NCBI GenBank assembly: GCA_035528035.1
Contig: DATKZI010000008.1
Location: 17,011 to 81,010, forward strand
Origin: JABLTI01 sp035528035
GTDB lineage: Archaea; Asgardarchaeota; Heimdallarchaeia; JABLTI01
Direction of reading: 5' to 3'
Length of the DNA stretch: 64,000 bases
This document shows positions 1 to 9,132 of this stretch, one piece after another. Position numbers and translations under genes: made by a program. Each line of letters opens with the position of its first letter. Position 1 is the stretch's first letter. Below the pieces are notes generated by a model. The model made no database searches. It had not been told where the DNA came from and was given only the letters and a program-made list of their open reading frames with translations.

Positions 1-3000
1 CCTATTGTAGAACCTATAATAGAGAAGGATGAAGAAATAATCGAAATTGAAGAATATAGTCCTGATATTTTTGAAGAAGCTGAGGAAGATTCCGAACTAT
101 TTGAAGAGGAGAAATATCTAGAAAGACAGGTTAGAGAATTAAAGAAAGATAAGGAAGCTCTTCAAAGTGTAGATCAAATGCTTGATCAGATTAATCCTGA
201 AGATGATCTTTTTGATACACTAGGAGCAGATGATTTTTGGAATGCTACTGGTTATTGTTCTACAGTAAGAGAGAAATTCGCCAAGGCAATTGAAGATAAA
301 GATGATGAACAACAGCTTAAACATTATTGGCGAACTAACAAAATGTATATGCGTTCTGTTGAAGCTTATCGAGATGCTATAGTAAAGAGCGATATGTTAC
401 GTGCTCGAGTTATGTTACTTAATATTAGACTTTTATATGATATTCTTATCGAAATGCATCGTTTAAATTCACATAATATTCCTAAACCACAAACATTGGA
501 TGTGGAAATGCGAAAGGAATATGTTAAAGATATTCTAGTTGAAATTCTAGAAAAAAGCGCTTTCCCATTAAGTATTAGAGAAATTTTAGATGTCGTAAAG
601 AAAAATGAACAAATTTACGTTTTAGAATTATTAACTGAAGAATCAATCCAATTTTATATAGAGACACTTGTTTCAGATGAATTTATTAAAGAAAATAAGC
701 GTGTAATCGAATTAGCTCCCCCTCCTTTACCAAATATTCCTCTCGAGATTAGAGAGAAAATACCTGAAATGATTTTTGAATTTGTTTATGCTCCAGATAT
801 CAAAATGTATCGTAGAGAAGATATTGGTAGAGAAGAACTCTCAGCTCTATTCCCTCCTGAAATTTACAAAGGTTTACAAGAACAAGGTTTTTATCGCATT
901 GAAGATGTTCAAGGCAAATTAGAGGAACTTGAACATATTTTAGTTCATAAATTACATTTTGAACCTGATATGACCGCTATTTCTCTTGGTATTTTAAGTG
1001 AAAGACTAGGAAGATTAGATTTATCACAAATTGGGCAAAGAGGTGATCAACGATCTTTGGTAACAAAGAGACGAAGATTATATGATGAATCTAAAGAAAT
1101 TAAGGAAGATGAAGAGCTTGATGTAGAGGAGAAGATAGAAGAAAAGGTTCAATCAGAAAATTTTTTCAAAATTACTCATCAAGATATTATTAATTCGCCA
1201 ATCCCTAGACCATATCAGCTTGAAGCATATTATATGTTTAAAGGTAATAGGTATAATGCTAGTGTAATTGATTCTCCCACAGGTTCAGGTAAAACTTTGA
1301 TGGGCATGATGTGTATACAAGATTGGTTGAGAAATTTACGAAAAAATGAATCAATACTTATATTAGTTCCCACTCAAAACTATCAATCTCAATGGGTTGA
1401 TTCCATCTGTTTTAATGAGATTGGTTTGCAAATATCTCCAACATTTGTTTTTTCTGGAACTATTACCCAATTAGAGAGTTTTATTTCTAAAACTCGAGAA
1501 ATTCCACCAATTATTATTCTTACTTATACTTCCTTAGCTCAAGTTCTAGGTGCTAAAACCAAGAAAGAAAAAGAATTAAAACAATTAATCAATTGGTTGG
1601 GAATTCGTAATGTTATATTTGATGAGGCTCATAAAATTGTAGAACTTGAAGCAAGTGCAACTTATGAAGTTGTTAAAAGAATGATCAAATTATACAAAGG
1701 AGCACATATTGAGAACTTAATTGGTTTTTCTGGTACAGCAAAAGCGTATGAAAAAGCTTTCAAACGACTTGGTCTAAATCTCATATATATCGTTCCTGAA
1801 AAGGAACTTGTTTTACATGGTTTTGTTGCACCCATTGCTGAATTAGGCGTAACTTTTGCTTATTCGGGACGAGAAAAAGCTATCAGAGAGATTCATAATG
1901 AAATTAAAATAAATATGAAACAATTATGGAGCTACTTTGGATATAATGAGCTTCGAAAAGAATTTCAAAAAATCCCTCAGAATGATCGTTTATTTATTTG
2001 CAAAGAATTATTGGGTATGTATAGCACTTATAAAAATGAAATTGCTACAGAGAAACTTAAGTCCAAATTTGTTGAATGGGCACCTGGTAAGGATAAAGGT
2101 CCATTATCATTAAATGATGTTAATTTAATTTTAGCTATTCAAATTTATAATAGTTGGTCAGATATTTCTCTAGCTACTAATTCAAATCATCCTAATTCTG
2201 CTAGAGAGATTGTTGATGAAACATTAAAATTAGTTTTAAGACTTGAGCAACTTATCCGTATACCTAGCCTCAGGAAAATGATCACTAGTGAAAAATATGG
2301 TAAACGAATGCCAAAAAATACTACTTTTTATAATATTCGAACAAATACTAAGGATCGACGTGAAGCACAAAATGAGATTAAAGATATTACTTGTTCAACC
2401 ATGGTAGGTATTTACAAAGCTCTTGATACATGGGCTAGAACTAAGATTGGTGAAGGTCGTGTTGGTACACTACAATCAATTATCAATGCTGAAGAGGAAA
2501 TAAGAGATGTTAAGGGAGTAGTTATCTTTGATACTGGTCGAACTATAAAAGTTGAAGATGAATCAGGCATTGGTTCTCCCGGTTTTTCTGGTGTTGGTGG
2601 AAGTTTCGCCCAAAGCATAGGGACAAATATAATCAACTACAATCCCATTGCTGTTCAATCTTCTGAAATGTATATCAGCTATAATCCTAATTTGGAAAAA
2701 CCATTGCATGTTATGATGGCTGATTTTATAAGAAATGATGTTATTGTCGATAAATTAACTGAAAGGATTTTTATGGAGTTAATTTATGATCTACCCTTTC
2801 AGGGACAACTCAGTAATTTTATTTATTTGACATTTAAGGAATTGATGGTTTCTTATGCTTCTTCATTGAAGAATGTCTTTCGTGTTCGATTATCTGAATT
2901 TTCTAAAAAAGTCTTTGAACCATTACAAAATTTTATTGATGAAATGGTTATTTTGGATGATAATCTTGCAATCTCTGTTAATCTATTAAAAGATAGAATA

Positions 3001-4119
3001 GTTGATCCTTCTATTCGAATTAATAATATTATTTTGAAACTTTATGATTATGCTATCATTGCTAGAAAAATTGAATATGCTAAAAAGGGGACTTTACAAA
3101 CAGCTACAGGTGAATTACAAGAGTATTATTATTTGAATATGCCAGCTGGTAGACAAAAGCAGCTAATTTATGATCTTGTTTCAGATTTCTTGGATTCAGA
3201 AGATTTGCCGATCCAATTAGTTTTTGTTTCATCGTGGGCTAGAACTGGTTGGGATGTAAGAACACCAGATATACTGATCGATGCCACTGCTACTCGAGAT
3301 GTAACTGCTTGGCAGCAATTACGTGGGAGAGCTATGCGTGCTCTTGAAAGTTGGACAATTGATTGTTATCGAACCATTGCAGTTTTATTGGGAAAGAGTG
3401 GTAGCGCAGAGAAAATTATCCAACGATTACCTGCTGATATGCAAGAAAATTTTGAAAAGATCAGAAAAGATTTTACTCCTAAAGAAGAGTTTACAGATTT
3501 TATGATTGAATTATTGCATAATTCAATTGATGAAGCTACAATTCCCCCTGAAGTAAAAGTTACTTTGAAATCGAAAGTTATTTCCGGTAATGTAAATAAT
3601 CTTGACAATCATGAACGAATGAAATTAATCATTTATTTAATGCTGTCAAAGAATAAAATAGCTCATATCTTTGAAATGGTAAAAGCATCTGGTTCAACAA
3701 GACAAGTTGAACTTGATAAAACTACTGGCACTTGGAGAAGAAAAGCTTCAATTGCTAAAAAACATCGTGAAGAACCTCTTTTACCTGTTCCTGGTGCTGA
3801 AAGGAAGAGAGGCAAATATATTGCCCCGCTTGTTTACTCAAAGGATCCCACTGCTGATACACCTTCCGAAGTTAAAGAAACTCTCCAGGGACTTCTACAA
3901 GGATTAGATGAAAATCTTTTAGACGATTGGGTTTTATCTCTTGTAGAGGAGAATGCTGCATATAGAAAAGTCAGCTTAGAATCTGCAGCGGAAAGAGAAC
4001 GAAAGGACTTGGAAGGACTTGTTCAGGATGAAGAGTTGCCATCTCGAATTGAAATTGATGGTGTAACTGAAGATGTTTTGAAAGAGTTTCTGGATGATAT
4101 TGACAGTATTGAATTCTAA
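1..4119 (+). CDS. Giant SF2 DEAH-type helicase, 5' end outside the window
   Basis: The reading frame is open from base 1, so the start lies upstream; 1372 residues are visible. Counting from base 1, an acidic N-terminal region precedes an SF2 helicase core: Walker A SPTGSGKT at residues 425-432, Walker B DEAH at 541-544, motif III SGTA at 577-580 and motif VI QQLRGRAMR at 1105-1113. About 500 residues separate motif III from the second RecA lobe, far more than in ordinary SF2 enzymes. The protein should be an ATP-driven DNA or RNA translocase. I do not recognise a named subfamily; the DEAH core recalls XPB- or restriction-type helicases, but motif VI is not XPB-like. A methionine at base 178 is an internal codon in an unbroken acidic frame and not a convincing start. 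Confidence 0.85.
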   Translation, partial: PIVEPIIEKDEEIIEIEEYSPDIFEEAEEDSELFEEEKYLERQVRELKKDKEALQSVDQMLDQINPEDDLFDTLGADDFWNATGYCSTVREKFAKAIEDKDDEQQLKHYWRTNKMYMRSVEAYRDAIVKSDMLRARVMLLNIRLLYDILIEMHRLNSHNIPKPQTLDVEMRKEYVKDILVEILEKSAFPLSIREILDVVKKNEQIYVLELLTEESIQFYIETLVSDEFIKENKRVIELAPPPLPNIPLEIREKIPEMIFEFVYAPDIKMYRREDIGREELSALFPPEIYKGLQEQGFYRIEDVQGKLEELEHILVHKLHFEPDMTAISLGILSERLGRLDLSQIGQRGDQRSLVTKRRRLYDESKEIKEDEELDVEEKIEEKVQSENFFKITHQDIINSPIPRPYQLEAYYMFKGNRYNASVIDSPTGSGKTLMGMMCIQDWLRNLRKNESILILVPTQNYQSQWVDSICFNEIGLQISPTFVFSGTITQLESFISKTREIPPIIILTYTSLAQVLGAKTKKEKELKQLINWLGIRNVIFDEAHKIVELEASATYEVVKRMIKLYKGAHIENLIGFSGTAKAYEKAFKRLGLNLIYIVPEKELVLHGFVAPIAELGVTFAYSGREKAIREIHNEIKINMKQLWSYFGYNELRKEFQKIPQNDRLFICKELLGMYSTYKNEIATEKLKSKFVEWAPGKDKGPLSLNDVNLILAIQIYNSWSDISLATNSNHPNSAREIVDETLKLVLRLEQLIRIPSLRKMITSEKYGKRMPKNTTFYNIRTNTKDRREAQNEIKDITCSTMVGIYKALDTWARTKIGEGRVGTLQSIINAEEEIRDVKGVVIFDTGRTIKVEDESGIGSPGFSGVGGSFAQSIGTNIINYNPIAVQSSEMYISYNPNLEKPLHVMMADFIRNDVIVDKLTERIFMELIYDLPFQGQLSNFIYLTFKELMVSYASSLKNVFRVRLSEFSKKVFEPLQNFIDEMVILDDNLAISVNLLKDRIVDPSIRINNIILKLYDYAIIARKIEYAKKGTLQTATGELQEYYYLNMPAGRQKQLIYDLVSDFLDSEDLPIQLVFVSSWARTGWDVRTPDILIDATATRDVTAWQQLRGRAMRALESWTIDCYRTIAVLLGKSGSAEKIIQRLPADMQENFEKIRKDFTPKEEFTDFMIELLHNSIDEATIPPEVKVTLKSKVISGNVNNLDNHERMKLIIYLMLSKNKIAHIFEMVKASGSTRQVELDKTTGTWRRKASIAKKHREEPLLPVPGAERKRGKYIAPLVYSKDPTADTPSEVKETLQGLLQGLDENLLDDWVLSLVEENAAYRKVSLESAAERERKDLEGLVQDEELPSRIEIDGVTEDVLKEFLDDIDSIEF

Positions 4120-4151
4120 CCAAATCATTTTCTTCTCAAATATTTATCCAA

Positions 4152-4499
4152 TTAATCTTTGACATAGAATAATATCTTTGGTCTTCCTCGCTTGTCTGTT
4201 CGTATTGGTTTTTTCTCAACATTTCCATTCATGATAAGTTTTGCTAGTATATCATAAAGGGTAGTTCTTGGTATATTTGTCAATGAAGCTAACATGCCAC
4301 GAGTTATTGGTCCTTTGTCAGATAATATCTTGATTAAAAAATCCTCAATCTTTATGTGATTTTTTATTTCTTCTTCCTGACCATAAATAAACGCAGTTCT
4401 TTGACTATAAACAATCAAATCTTTACTTATTTCCGTTTCTTCTAAATGTTTTCGAATTAATTTATCGACTTGTTCACTTATTGAATATTCATCAACCAT
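4152..4499 (-). CDS. Small winged-helix DNA-binding regulator
   Basis: This 115-aa protein has a helical N-terminus and a C-terminal winged helix (about residues 62-115) with a recognition-helix pattern near TNIPRTTLYDILAKL and a basic wing near RTDKRGRPKI. It is probably a transcriptional regulator of the MarR/TrmB-like winged-helix type. I chose the ATG at 4499 because GAGAGGG lies just upstream; a longer frame to 4643 adds a hydrophobic, AT-rich stretch that does not look coded. It is divergent from the RING/PHD-like gene and convergent with the helicase, so it may control the shared region 4500-4694. Its target is unknown. Confidence 0.75.
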   Translation of the reverse strand: MVDEYSISEQVDKLIRKHLEETEISKDLIVYSQRTAFIYGQEEEIKNHIKIEDFLIKILSDKGPITRGMLASLTNIPRTTLYDILAKLIMNGNVEKKPIRTDKRGRPKILFYVKD

Positions 4500-4694
4500 T
4501 TTGCTTTCCCTCTCAAAATTGGTTCCAATTACTAATAATAATGCTAGATAATAAAAGTTATGCGGATAACCAAAAATATAAATTTTTTTCAAATATTTAA
4601 TACATGAGAATCTAAGCAATTTAAGGAAAATAGGATAACACAAGACAAAAGTCTTTTAATCATTTACGAATAACTGAAAAATAGGTAAGTGATT

Positions 4695-5099
4695 GTGTCA
4701 GAATTAAAAGGACAAAATGTTAATTTTACAATTAAATCAAGTGTGGACAAAGATACTGAAACAAAGTCCAAAAGTAAACAAACACTTGTTGGTGACATTA
4801 TTAGTTTTAATGTTTCAGCTACAAAAAAAGAACCTTCTAGTTCCGTTTTCACTTTAACTGGATCTTCTCTTAATATTAATTCAACGCAAATAGGCAGTTG
4901 GTCTTGGATTGAGAAAAAAGCTCGTATCTGTATGATATGTAAATTATCTATTAAAGATGGACAGAAGGTTTCTCGTTGCCCTATGTGTCAATCATTATTC
5001 CATGATGACCATATTTTTGAATGGTTAAAAGTAAAAGGGAAATGCCCAGTATGTATACAATCATTACTACCAGGTGGGACAGAACCAGTAAATTTGTAA
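4695..5099 (+). CDS. RING/PHD-like cross-brace zinc finger protein
   Basis: The protein has 134 aa. The first 75 residues are polar and beta-rich. The C-terminal half carries eight spaced zinc ligands: C79, C82, C95, C98, H103, H106, C117 and C120 (C-x2-C-x12-C-x2-C-x4-H-x2-H-x10-C-x2-C), followed by a short basic-hydrophobic tail. This C4-H2-C2 order fits a two-zinc cross-brace fold of the RING-variant or PHD kind. In Asgard archaea such domains are candidate ubiquitin E3 ligases, but nothing here proves that activity. The GTG at 4695 is preferred over the GTG at 4689 because AGGT is only 2 bases from the latter. A coiled-coil gene follows 35 bases downstream and may be co-transcribed. Confidence 0.75.
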   Translation: MSELKGQNVNFTIKSSVDKDTETKSKSKQTLVGDIISFNVSATKKEPSSSVFTLTGSSLNINSTQIGSWSWIEKKARICMICKLSIKDGQKVSRCPMCQSLFHDDHIFEWLKVKGKCPVCIQSLLPGGTEPVNL

Positions 5100-5134
5100 T
5101 GGCGATAATTGAAATCTAAAAAGAGATGTTTAAC

Positions 5135-5773
5135 ATGAGCAAAAAACCAAAAACCAAACAATCTTTTGATGTAGATGTTATAAAAACTCCCGAAGGACAA
5201 GTTCCAACAGTCGATAGCTTTCATCGTGTAATTGATGGCTTATTTGGCGAAGTTTTGGATACCAGAAAGGATATTGTTAAACTTATACCTAATTTAGAGA
5301 AAGAGCTAAATAATATGAGAGAGGTTCTTGCACAGCAAATGGTTTTATTTGAAATATTAAATTCCTCTATTAAGAATCTCGAAGAAGAAATAAAGGAACA
5401 AGGAAAAAAACTCAGCAAATTGCAGAAAATTTCTACTGAACCATCCCAAAGTACTACCGCTGAAGCTGATCTAACAGAGCAATCAAAGAAAGCTATTGCT
5501 AAATTAATTCAAATTGAACTACAGGAAGGAACGAGACCTATCTACGCTTCATTGAAGGGATTAGAAGATGAAATTACAAAAGCAAATGTTAATACATTAA
5601 AGAAAGTAGAAAAACAACTTGATAATATTAAAGATCAGATTGATGATTTATCCTCGAAAACTGAATTGCAAATGTTAGAAATTTTAGAAACAATTAATCC
5701 AAGTCCAGTAAAGAGTTCTTCGAGTTCTTCTTCTGAATCAAAATCAACAATCAAAAGAAAGCTTCCTTCATAG
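5135..5773 (+). CDS. Coiled-coil protein of unknown function
   Basis: This 212-aa protein has long heptad-like stretches (about residues 30-105 and 125-190), a lysine-rich N-terminus and a serine-rich basic tail (SSSSSSSESKS). No signal peptide, membrane segment or enzymatic motif is visible. I chose the second ATG (5135), which has AGAGATG eight bases upstream; an alternative ATG lies at 5126. It follows the RING/PHD-like gene on the same strand at 35 bases, suggesting an operon and perhaps a scaffold role, which is inference. No family was recognised. Confidence 0.65.
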   Translation: MSKKPKTKQSFDVDVIKTPEGQVPTVDSFHRVIDGLFGEVLDTRKDIVKLIPNLEKELNNMREVLAQQMVLFEILNSSIKNLEEEIKEQGKKLSKLQKISTEPSQSTTAEADLTEQSKKAIAKLIQIELQEGTRPIYASLKGLEDEITKANVNTLKKVEKQLDNIKDQIDDLSSKTELQMLEILETINPSPVKSSSSSSSESKSTIKRKLPS

Positions 5774-5888
5774 AGTCCTATTTTTCTCCTAAATAACTTT
5801 CTAAAAAATCATTCAAAGAAGTGCTAATGATAAATAAAAAAAGAAATTCAACTAATGGGTTTGCTGGTATATGGCAGAGAAAATTAAG

Positions 5889-5908
5889 AGGGGGGAAAAA
5901 ATACCCCT
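5889..5908. terminator. Weak GC hairpin between convergent genes
   Basis: An AGGGG run at 5889-5893 can pair with CCCCT at 5904-5908 across an A-rich loop. It overlaps the stop codon of the minus-strand gene and lies between two converging genes, which suits a transcription end. The minus-strand copy is followed by only a modest T-rich run, so support is weak. Confidence 0.3.
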
Positions 5909-6329
5909 ATGGAATTTCTAAAACTGAAATATCTACTTTAGACACACCATCTATGTCAGCTAATTCCTCTTTGATTGTCTCCATGTTTACATTTTTGAAT
6001 TCTTTGGAATCAATATAACCTTCATATACACAGCTTTCTTGGGTAAAGCATAACCCTGTTGAATAAAGTGTTTTTATGCCTGCTTTCATGAACAAAGAAC
6101 CCATCTTCTTAAGAAAGTCTGGACTTAGCTTTCCAATCTCGATACCCACTTTGTATACTTTGTCGCTTGTCGTGGGGATAATTCGTATTATCTTTGTACT
6201 GGGAGCGAGTATCATAACGGCATAATTTCCTTCTTCAGGCTTTAAAGCATCTAGAAAAGTTTGGGGTAATTGTATGGGTTGTCCTACTTCTAGCTTGCAC
6301 ATCTTTGCTACGGTTACTTCTGTTGTCAT
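5907..6329 (-). CDS. AbrB-like plus ACT-like small regulatory protein
   Basis: This 140-aa soluble protein begins with a segment resembling the SpoVT/AbrB swapped-hairpin region (about residues 8-50, with KLEVGQPIQLPQTFLDAL) and ends in an alpha/beta segment of the ACT-like type, with the final strand DIDGVSKVDISVLEIP. The ATG at 6329 is backed by AGGAG upstream. A role in ligand-responsive regulation is plausible but inferred from weak fold resemblance. It stands alone on the minus strand, divergent from the double winged-helix gene across about 300 bases. Confidence 0.6.
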   Translation of the reverse strand: MTTEVTVAKMCKLEVGQPIQLPQTFLDALKPEEGNYAVMILAPSTKIIRIIPTTSDKVYKVGIEIGKLSPDFLKKMGSLFMKAGIKTLYSTGLCFTQESCVYEGYIDSKEFKNVNMETIKEELADIDGVSKVDISVLEIP

Positions 6330-6635
6330 TACTGCCTCTCCTAATTAGAGATTTTTAAACAATTGCTTCATTAAAATTATTCTTTGCTTGCTTATTAGTT
6401 TTTTTCTAAAGGTAATCTTTCAACACTTTTTTTATGTCTTTTTACCTTTTTTTAACCATTTTTTAGGCGTTTTATCGCCTTCATGTAGTATATTTATACA
6501 ACCTTCACTTAAAAAAGATTAACGGTTGAGGACTTTTTGAGACCAAATATTAAAGTATAAGCTAAATCATTTGTAAAAAGAAATAAATGGTTGTTTTACA
6601 AGGATAACCTTATCATACAAGTAAAAAATATTAGT
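6330..6635. promoter_or_regulatory. Divergent intergenic region with TATA-like box and small inverted repeat
   Basis: These 306 bases separate two divergently transcribed genes. On the plus strand a TATA-like TATATTTATA lies at 6489-6498, predicting a transcript start near 6520 and a leader of roughly 115 bases. Just upstream, AGGCG (6465-6469) and CGCCT (6476-6480) form a small GC inverted repeat in very AT-rich DNA, a possible operator. No convincing gene was seen; the frame extending back to a TTG at 6591 may be untranslated leader. Confidence 0.4.
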
Positions 6636-7409
6636 ATGAAAGAATCTATGATATGTAAAAGTAATAGGAGATTGAATCCTCTGTCCAGCAGAAAGTTTGA
6701 AGAGAAACGATTATCACTTTTAATGCATCCTTTAAGAAGGTCAATTTATCAACTTGTCTGTGAAACACCAGGATCTTATTTTTACGAAATTGTTAGTGCA
6801 CTTGCAACACCACAAGGAACATTATCCTGGCATTTACGTATGCTTGAAAGAGATGGTTTAATAAAATCAGCAAAGTTCGGGGGAAAAAGATTATTCTTTC
6901 CTAAAATGTTAAGATCCGAATCAGCTGAAAAAGCTTTTGCTATATTGAAGAATGGTACCGCTGCAAAAGTATTTGACCATATTATTAATAATCCAGGTTG
7001 CTATCAGACAGAGATTGCGGAAAAATTAGCGATCCATCATGATACTGTAAGACACCATATAACTCGTCTTGCAGAAGCACAATTGATCGATGTTATACGA
7101 GATGGTCGTACAGTGAAATATTTCCCAGGTGAGTTAGGGAAAGAGCTTATTGATGGCAGCTTAAATGTTCTATCAGAAAGATATATTCAATTTCTTGTAG
7201 AAAAATTAGAAGAAGGTTGTATGCATCCAGAAATTGTTGATAGAGATTTACATACAATTAGTTTAAGGATTGAATGTCCTAATTCAGAAGACATTTCATT
7301 AAAAATTAAACTTGGTCCTTGGGAAACAAGAACTGTTGAAGATGAAGATGTAGAAGAAATGGACGATATTGATGATTTTGAAAAAGAAGAAGAAATAGAG
7401 AATAAATAG
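6636..7409 (+). CDS. Double winged-helix ArsR-type transcription regulator
   Basis: The 257-aa protein has two consecutive winged-helix domains. The first (about residues 20-95) contains HPLRRSIYQLVCETPG and ATPQGTLSWHLRMLERDGLI; the second (about 105-175) contains NPGCYQTEIAEKLAIHHD and TVRHHITRLAEAQLI. The C-terminus is strongly acidic. Tandem ArsR-like domains of this kind are common in archaeal regulators. I chose the ATG at 6636; a TTG at 6591 would add 15 residues and neither start has a clear Shine-Dalgarno sequence. The zinc-ribbon coiled-coil gene converges on its 3' end. The regulated genes are unknown. Confidence 0.8.
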   Translation: MKESMICKSNRRLNPLSSRKFEEKRLSLLMHPLRRSIYQLVCETPGSYFYEIVSALATPQGTLSWHLRMLERDGLIKSAKFGGKRLFFPKMLRSESAEKAFAILKNGTAAKVFDHIINNPGCYQTEIAEKLAIHHDTVRHHITRLAEAQLIDVIRDGRTVKYFPGELGKELIDGSLNVLSERYIQFLVEKLEEGCMHPEIVDRDLHTISLRIECPNSEDISLKIKLGPWETRTVEDEDVEEMDDIDDFEKEEEIENK

Positions 7410-7429
7410 TATTCTCTTATTTTTTGTTT

Positions 7430-8206
7430 TCATTTCAGTTTTTTGAGTGTTTTCTTTAATTCTTCGTAAGCTGCTTCCCAATCTTTGATGTCTTCTGTTA
7501 ATTCGTCTCTTTCTCTATTATACTCATCTTCTGATAATTCACCTGTAGATTTTCTAACAAAAAGAGTTTCAAGTAATTCACGTTTCTCAGCTAATTCTTT
7601 ATTCAATTGACCTTGCCAGCGTTCCATTTTGATTAGTTCATGGGTAATCTGTTTATCAGCTTCTAAAATTGATGATTGATACTCGTTTTTCATTTTATCA
7701 TATGTTTTTTCGGTAATACTTTTGTCGTTTTTTAACCCTTCAAGTTTTGAGAGACGTTCTTTAGCCAAGTCTTTCTTTTCCATCATCTCGAAAATTGGTA
7801 TTGGTGCCCCTTGTTTCTTGAGTTGTTTTTTCTCTAGTTTTAATTCCACAAAACGTTTGTTAAGTTCATTAACTCGGTCTTTTGCATCTTCTTTTGGAAT
7901 GAGTCCTACTTTCACTCTTTCCTCAAGGTTCTCTATTTCTTCTAATATTTCATCCATATCTTTATCGATATTTATCAATCGTCCTTTCATTGCTAGAGAT
8001 TGAACAATTTCACGATCAATTGGTTCAAAGGAAGAGGTTGAAGAGCTCTCCATAGGTGTTGTTCCAAATGATGTTGTATGCATTTCAGATTTATTTTCTT
8101 TCTTTTCATGAAACAGATCTGTTGGTATTCTTGCTCCGCAAGATTTACAAAACTTAAAATTGGGTAAAACTGGTTTACCACAAACAGGACATCTATGTTC
8201 TACCAT
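7430..8206 (-). CDS. Zinc-ribbon coiled-coil protein
   Basis: This 258-aa protein opens with a zinc ribbon (CPVCGKPV and CKSCGARI, residues 6-24). After a Ser/Thr-rich linker there is a long charged coiled coil (about residues 75-255), including segments like LIPKEDAKDRV and STGELSEDEYNRERDEL that resemble short SHOCT-like helices. There is no membrane segment. The arrangement suggests a scaffold or adaptor; the function is unknown. It is divergent from rpl10e and could share the AT-rich 215-base spacer. Confidence 0.7.
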   Translation of the reverse strand: MVEHRCPVCGKPVLPNFKFCKSCGARIPTDLFHEKKENKSEMHTTSFGTTPMESSSTSSFEPIDREIVQSLAMKGRLINIDKDMDEILEEIENLEERVKVGLIPKEDAKDRVNELNKRFVELKLEKKQLKKQGAPIPIFEMMEKKDLAKERLSKLEGLKNDKSITEKTYDKMKNEYQSSILEADKQITHELIKMERWQGQLNKELAEKRELLETLFVRKSTGELSEDEYNRERDELTEDIKDWEAAYEELKKTLKKLK

Positions 8207-8375
8207 TTTATTTATACCTTCAAGTAATTTATCTTATAGATTCATTTATCAATTAACTAAAAAAAGAATTCTGTTCGAGATATATAAAAAAATCTTATAG
8301 ATATTATTAAAAACTGATAATTCTGTATGAAAATCATCTCAAGAATTGATATTAAATTTTTGAAAAATAGATAAA

Positions 8376-8383
8376 TTTAAATC
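8376..8383 (+). promoter_or_regulatory. TATA-like box upstream of L10e
   Basis: TTTAAATC within an AT-rich tract sits 39-46 bases before the L10e start codon, a suitable distance for an archaeal TBP site giving a short leader. No experimental support is visible. Confidence 0.4.
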
Positions 8384-8421
8384 GTACTAGTGTTCGTCGA
8401 ATGATAATGAGTTGATTAAAA

Positions 8422-8982
8422 ATGGCTAGACGCCCCGCACGATGTTATACAAGAGTAGCTGGTCCACCCTTCACACGAAAGAAATATGTTCGTAGTGTTC
8501 CAGAAGCAAAAATAACCAGTTTTGAAGCTGGAAATAAAAATAGTAATTTCCCGGTAACTTTGTCCTTGTTTGCAAAAGAGAGCTGTCAAATTAGACATAT
8601 TTCATTAGATGCTCTTCGACAAATGAGCAATAGGTATATGCAGAAAAAAGCTGGTATTGATAATTATCATTTTATTGTGAGAGTTTATCCTCATCATATT
8701 ATCCGTGAAAATAAAATGATGGCTTTTGCCGGAGCAGATCGTTTGCAAGATGGTATGCGCCGTGCTTTTGGTAAACCTATGGATCTTGCTGCTCGTGTTA
8801 AGGCTAATCAAGTATTAGCTACGATTCATACTCATCCCCAATTTGTTGATATAGCTAAAAGAGCTCTTAATATTGGTGGTGACAAATTACCAACATCTTC
8901 ATTCATTAAGATTGAGAATGGAGAAGATTTGTATAGGAAATACTTACTTAAAGTTCTTCATGAAGAAGAAGGAGAAGCATAG
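8422..8982 (+). CDS. rpl10e: Large ribosomal subunit protein L10e (uL16)
   Basis: The 186-aa protein matches the archaeal/eukaryotic L10e (uL16) family: MARRPARCYTR start, GPPFTRKKYVRSVP, the central FIVRVYPHHIIRENKM and the AGADRLQDGMRRAFGKP segment. It belongs to the large subunit, near the tRNA-binding side of the peptidyl-transferase centre. Length and ends are normal. It is transcribed alone, with a TATA-like box upstream and a T-rich tract (8983-9013) after the stop that could end transcription. Confidence 0.97.
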   Translation: MARRPARCYTRVAGPPFTRKKYVRSVPEAKITSFEAGNKNSNFPVTLSLFAKESCQIRHISLDALRQMSNRYMQKKAGIDNYHFIVRVYPHHIIRENKMMAFAGADRLQDGMRRAFGKPMDLAARVKANQVLATIHTHPQFVDIAKRALNIGGDKLPTSSFIKIENGEDLYRKYLLKVLHEEEGEA

Positions 8983-9132
8983 TTTTTTTATTTCTTCTCT
9001 TTTTTATCCATTTTTTGATATTATCTACATATACGTTTGAATAATCCCTAATTATTTTTAACATAAAGTCAAATCCTCTGTTGAGGATGAGGCACTTATT
9101 TCAGTCCTTTAATATCCATCAGGAAAATCACT

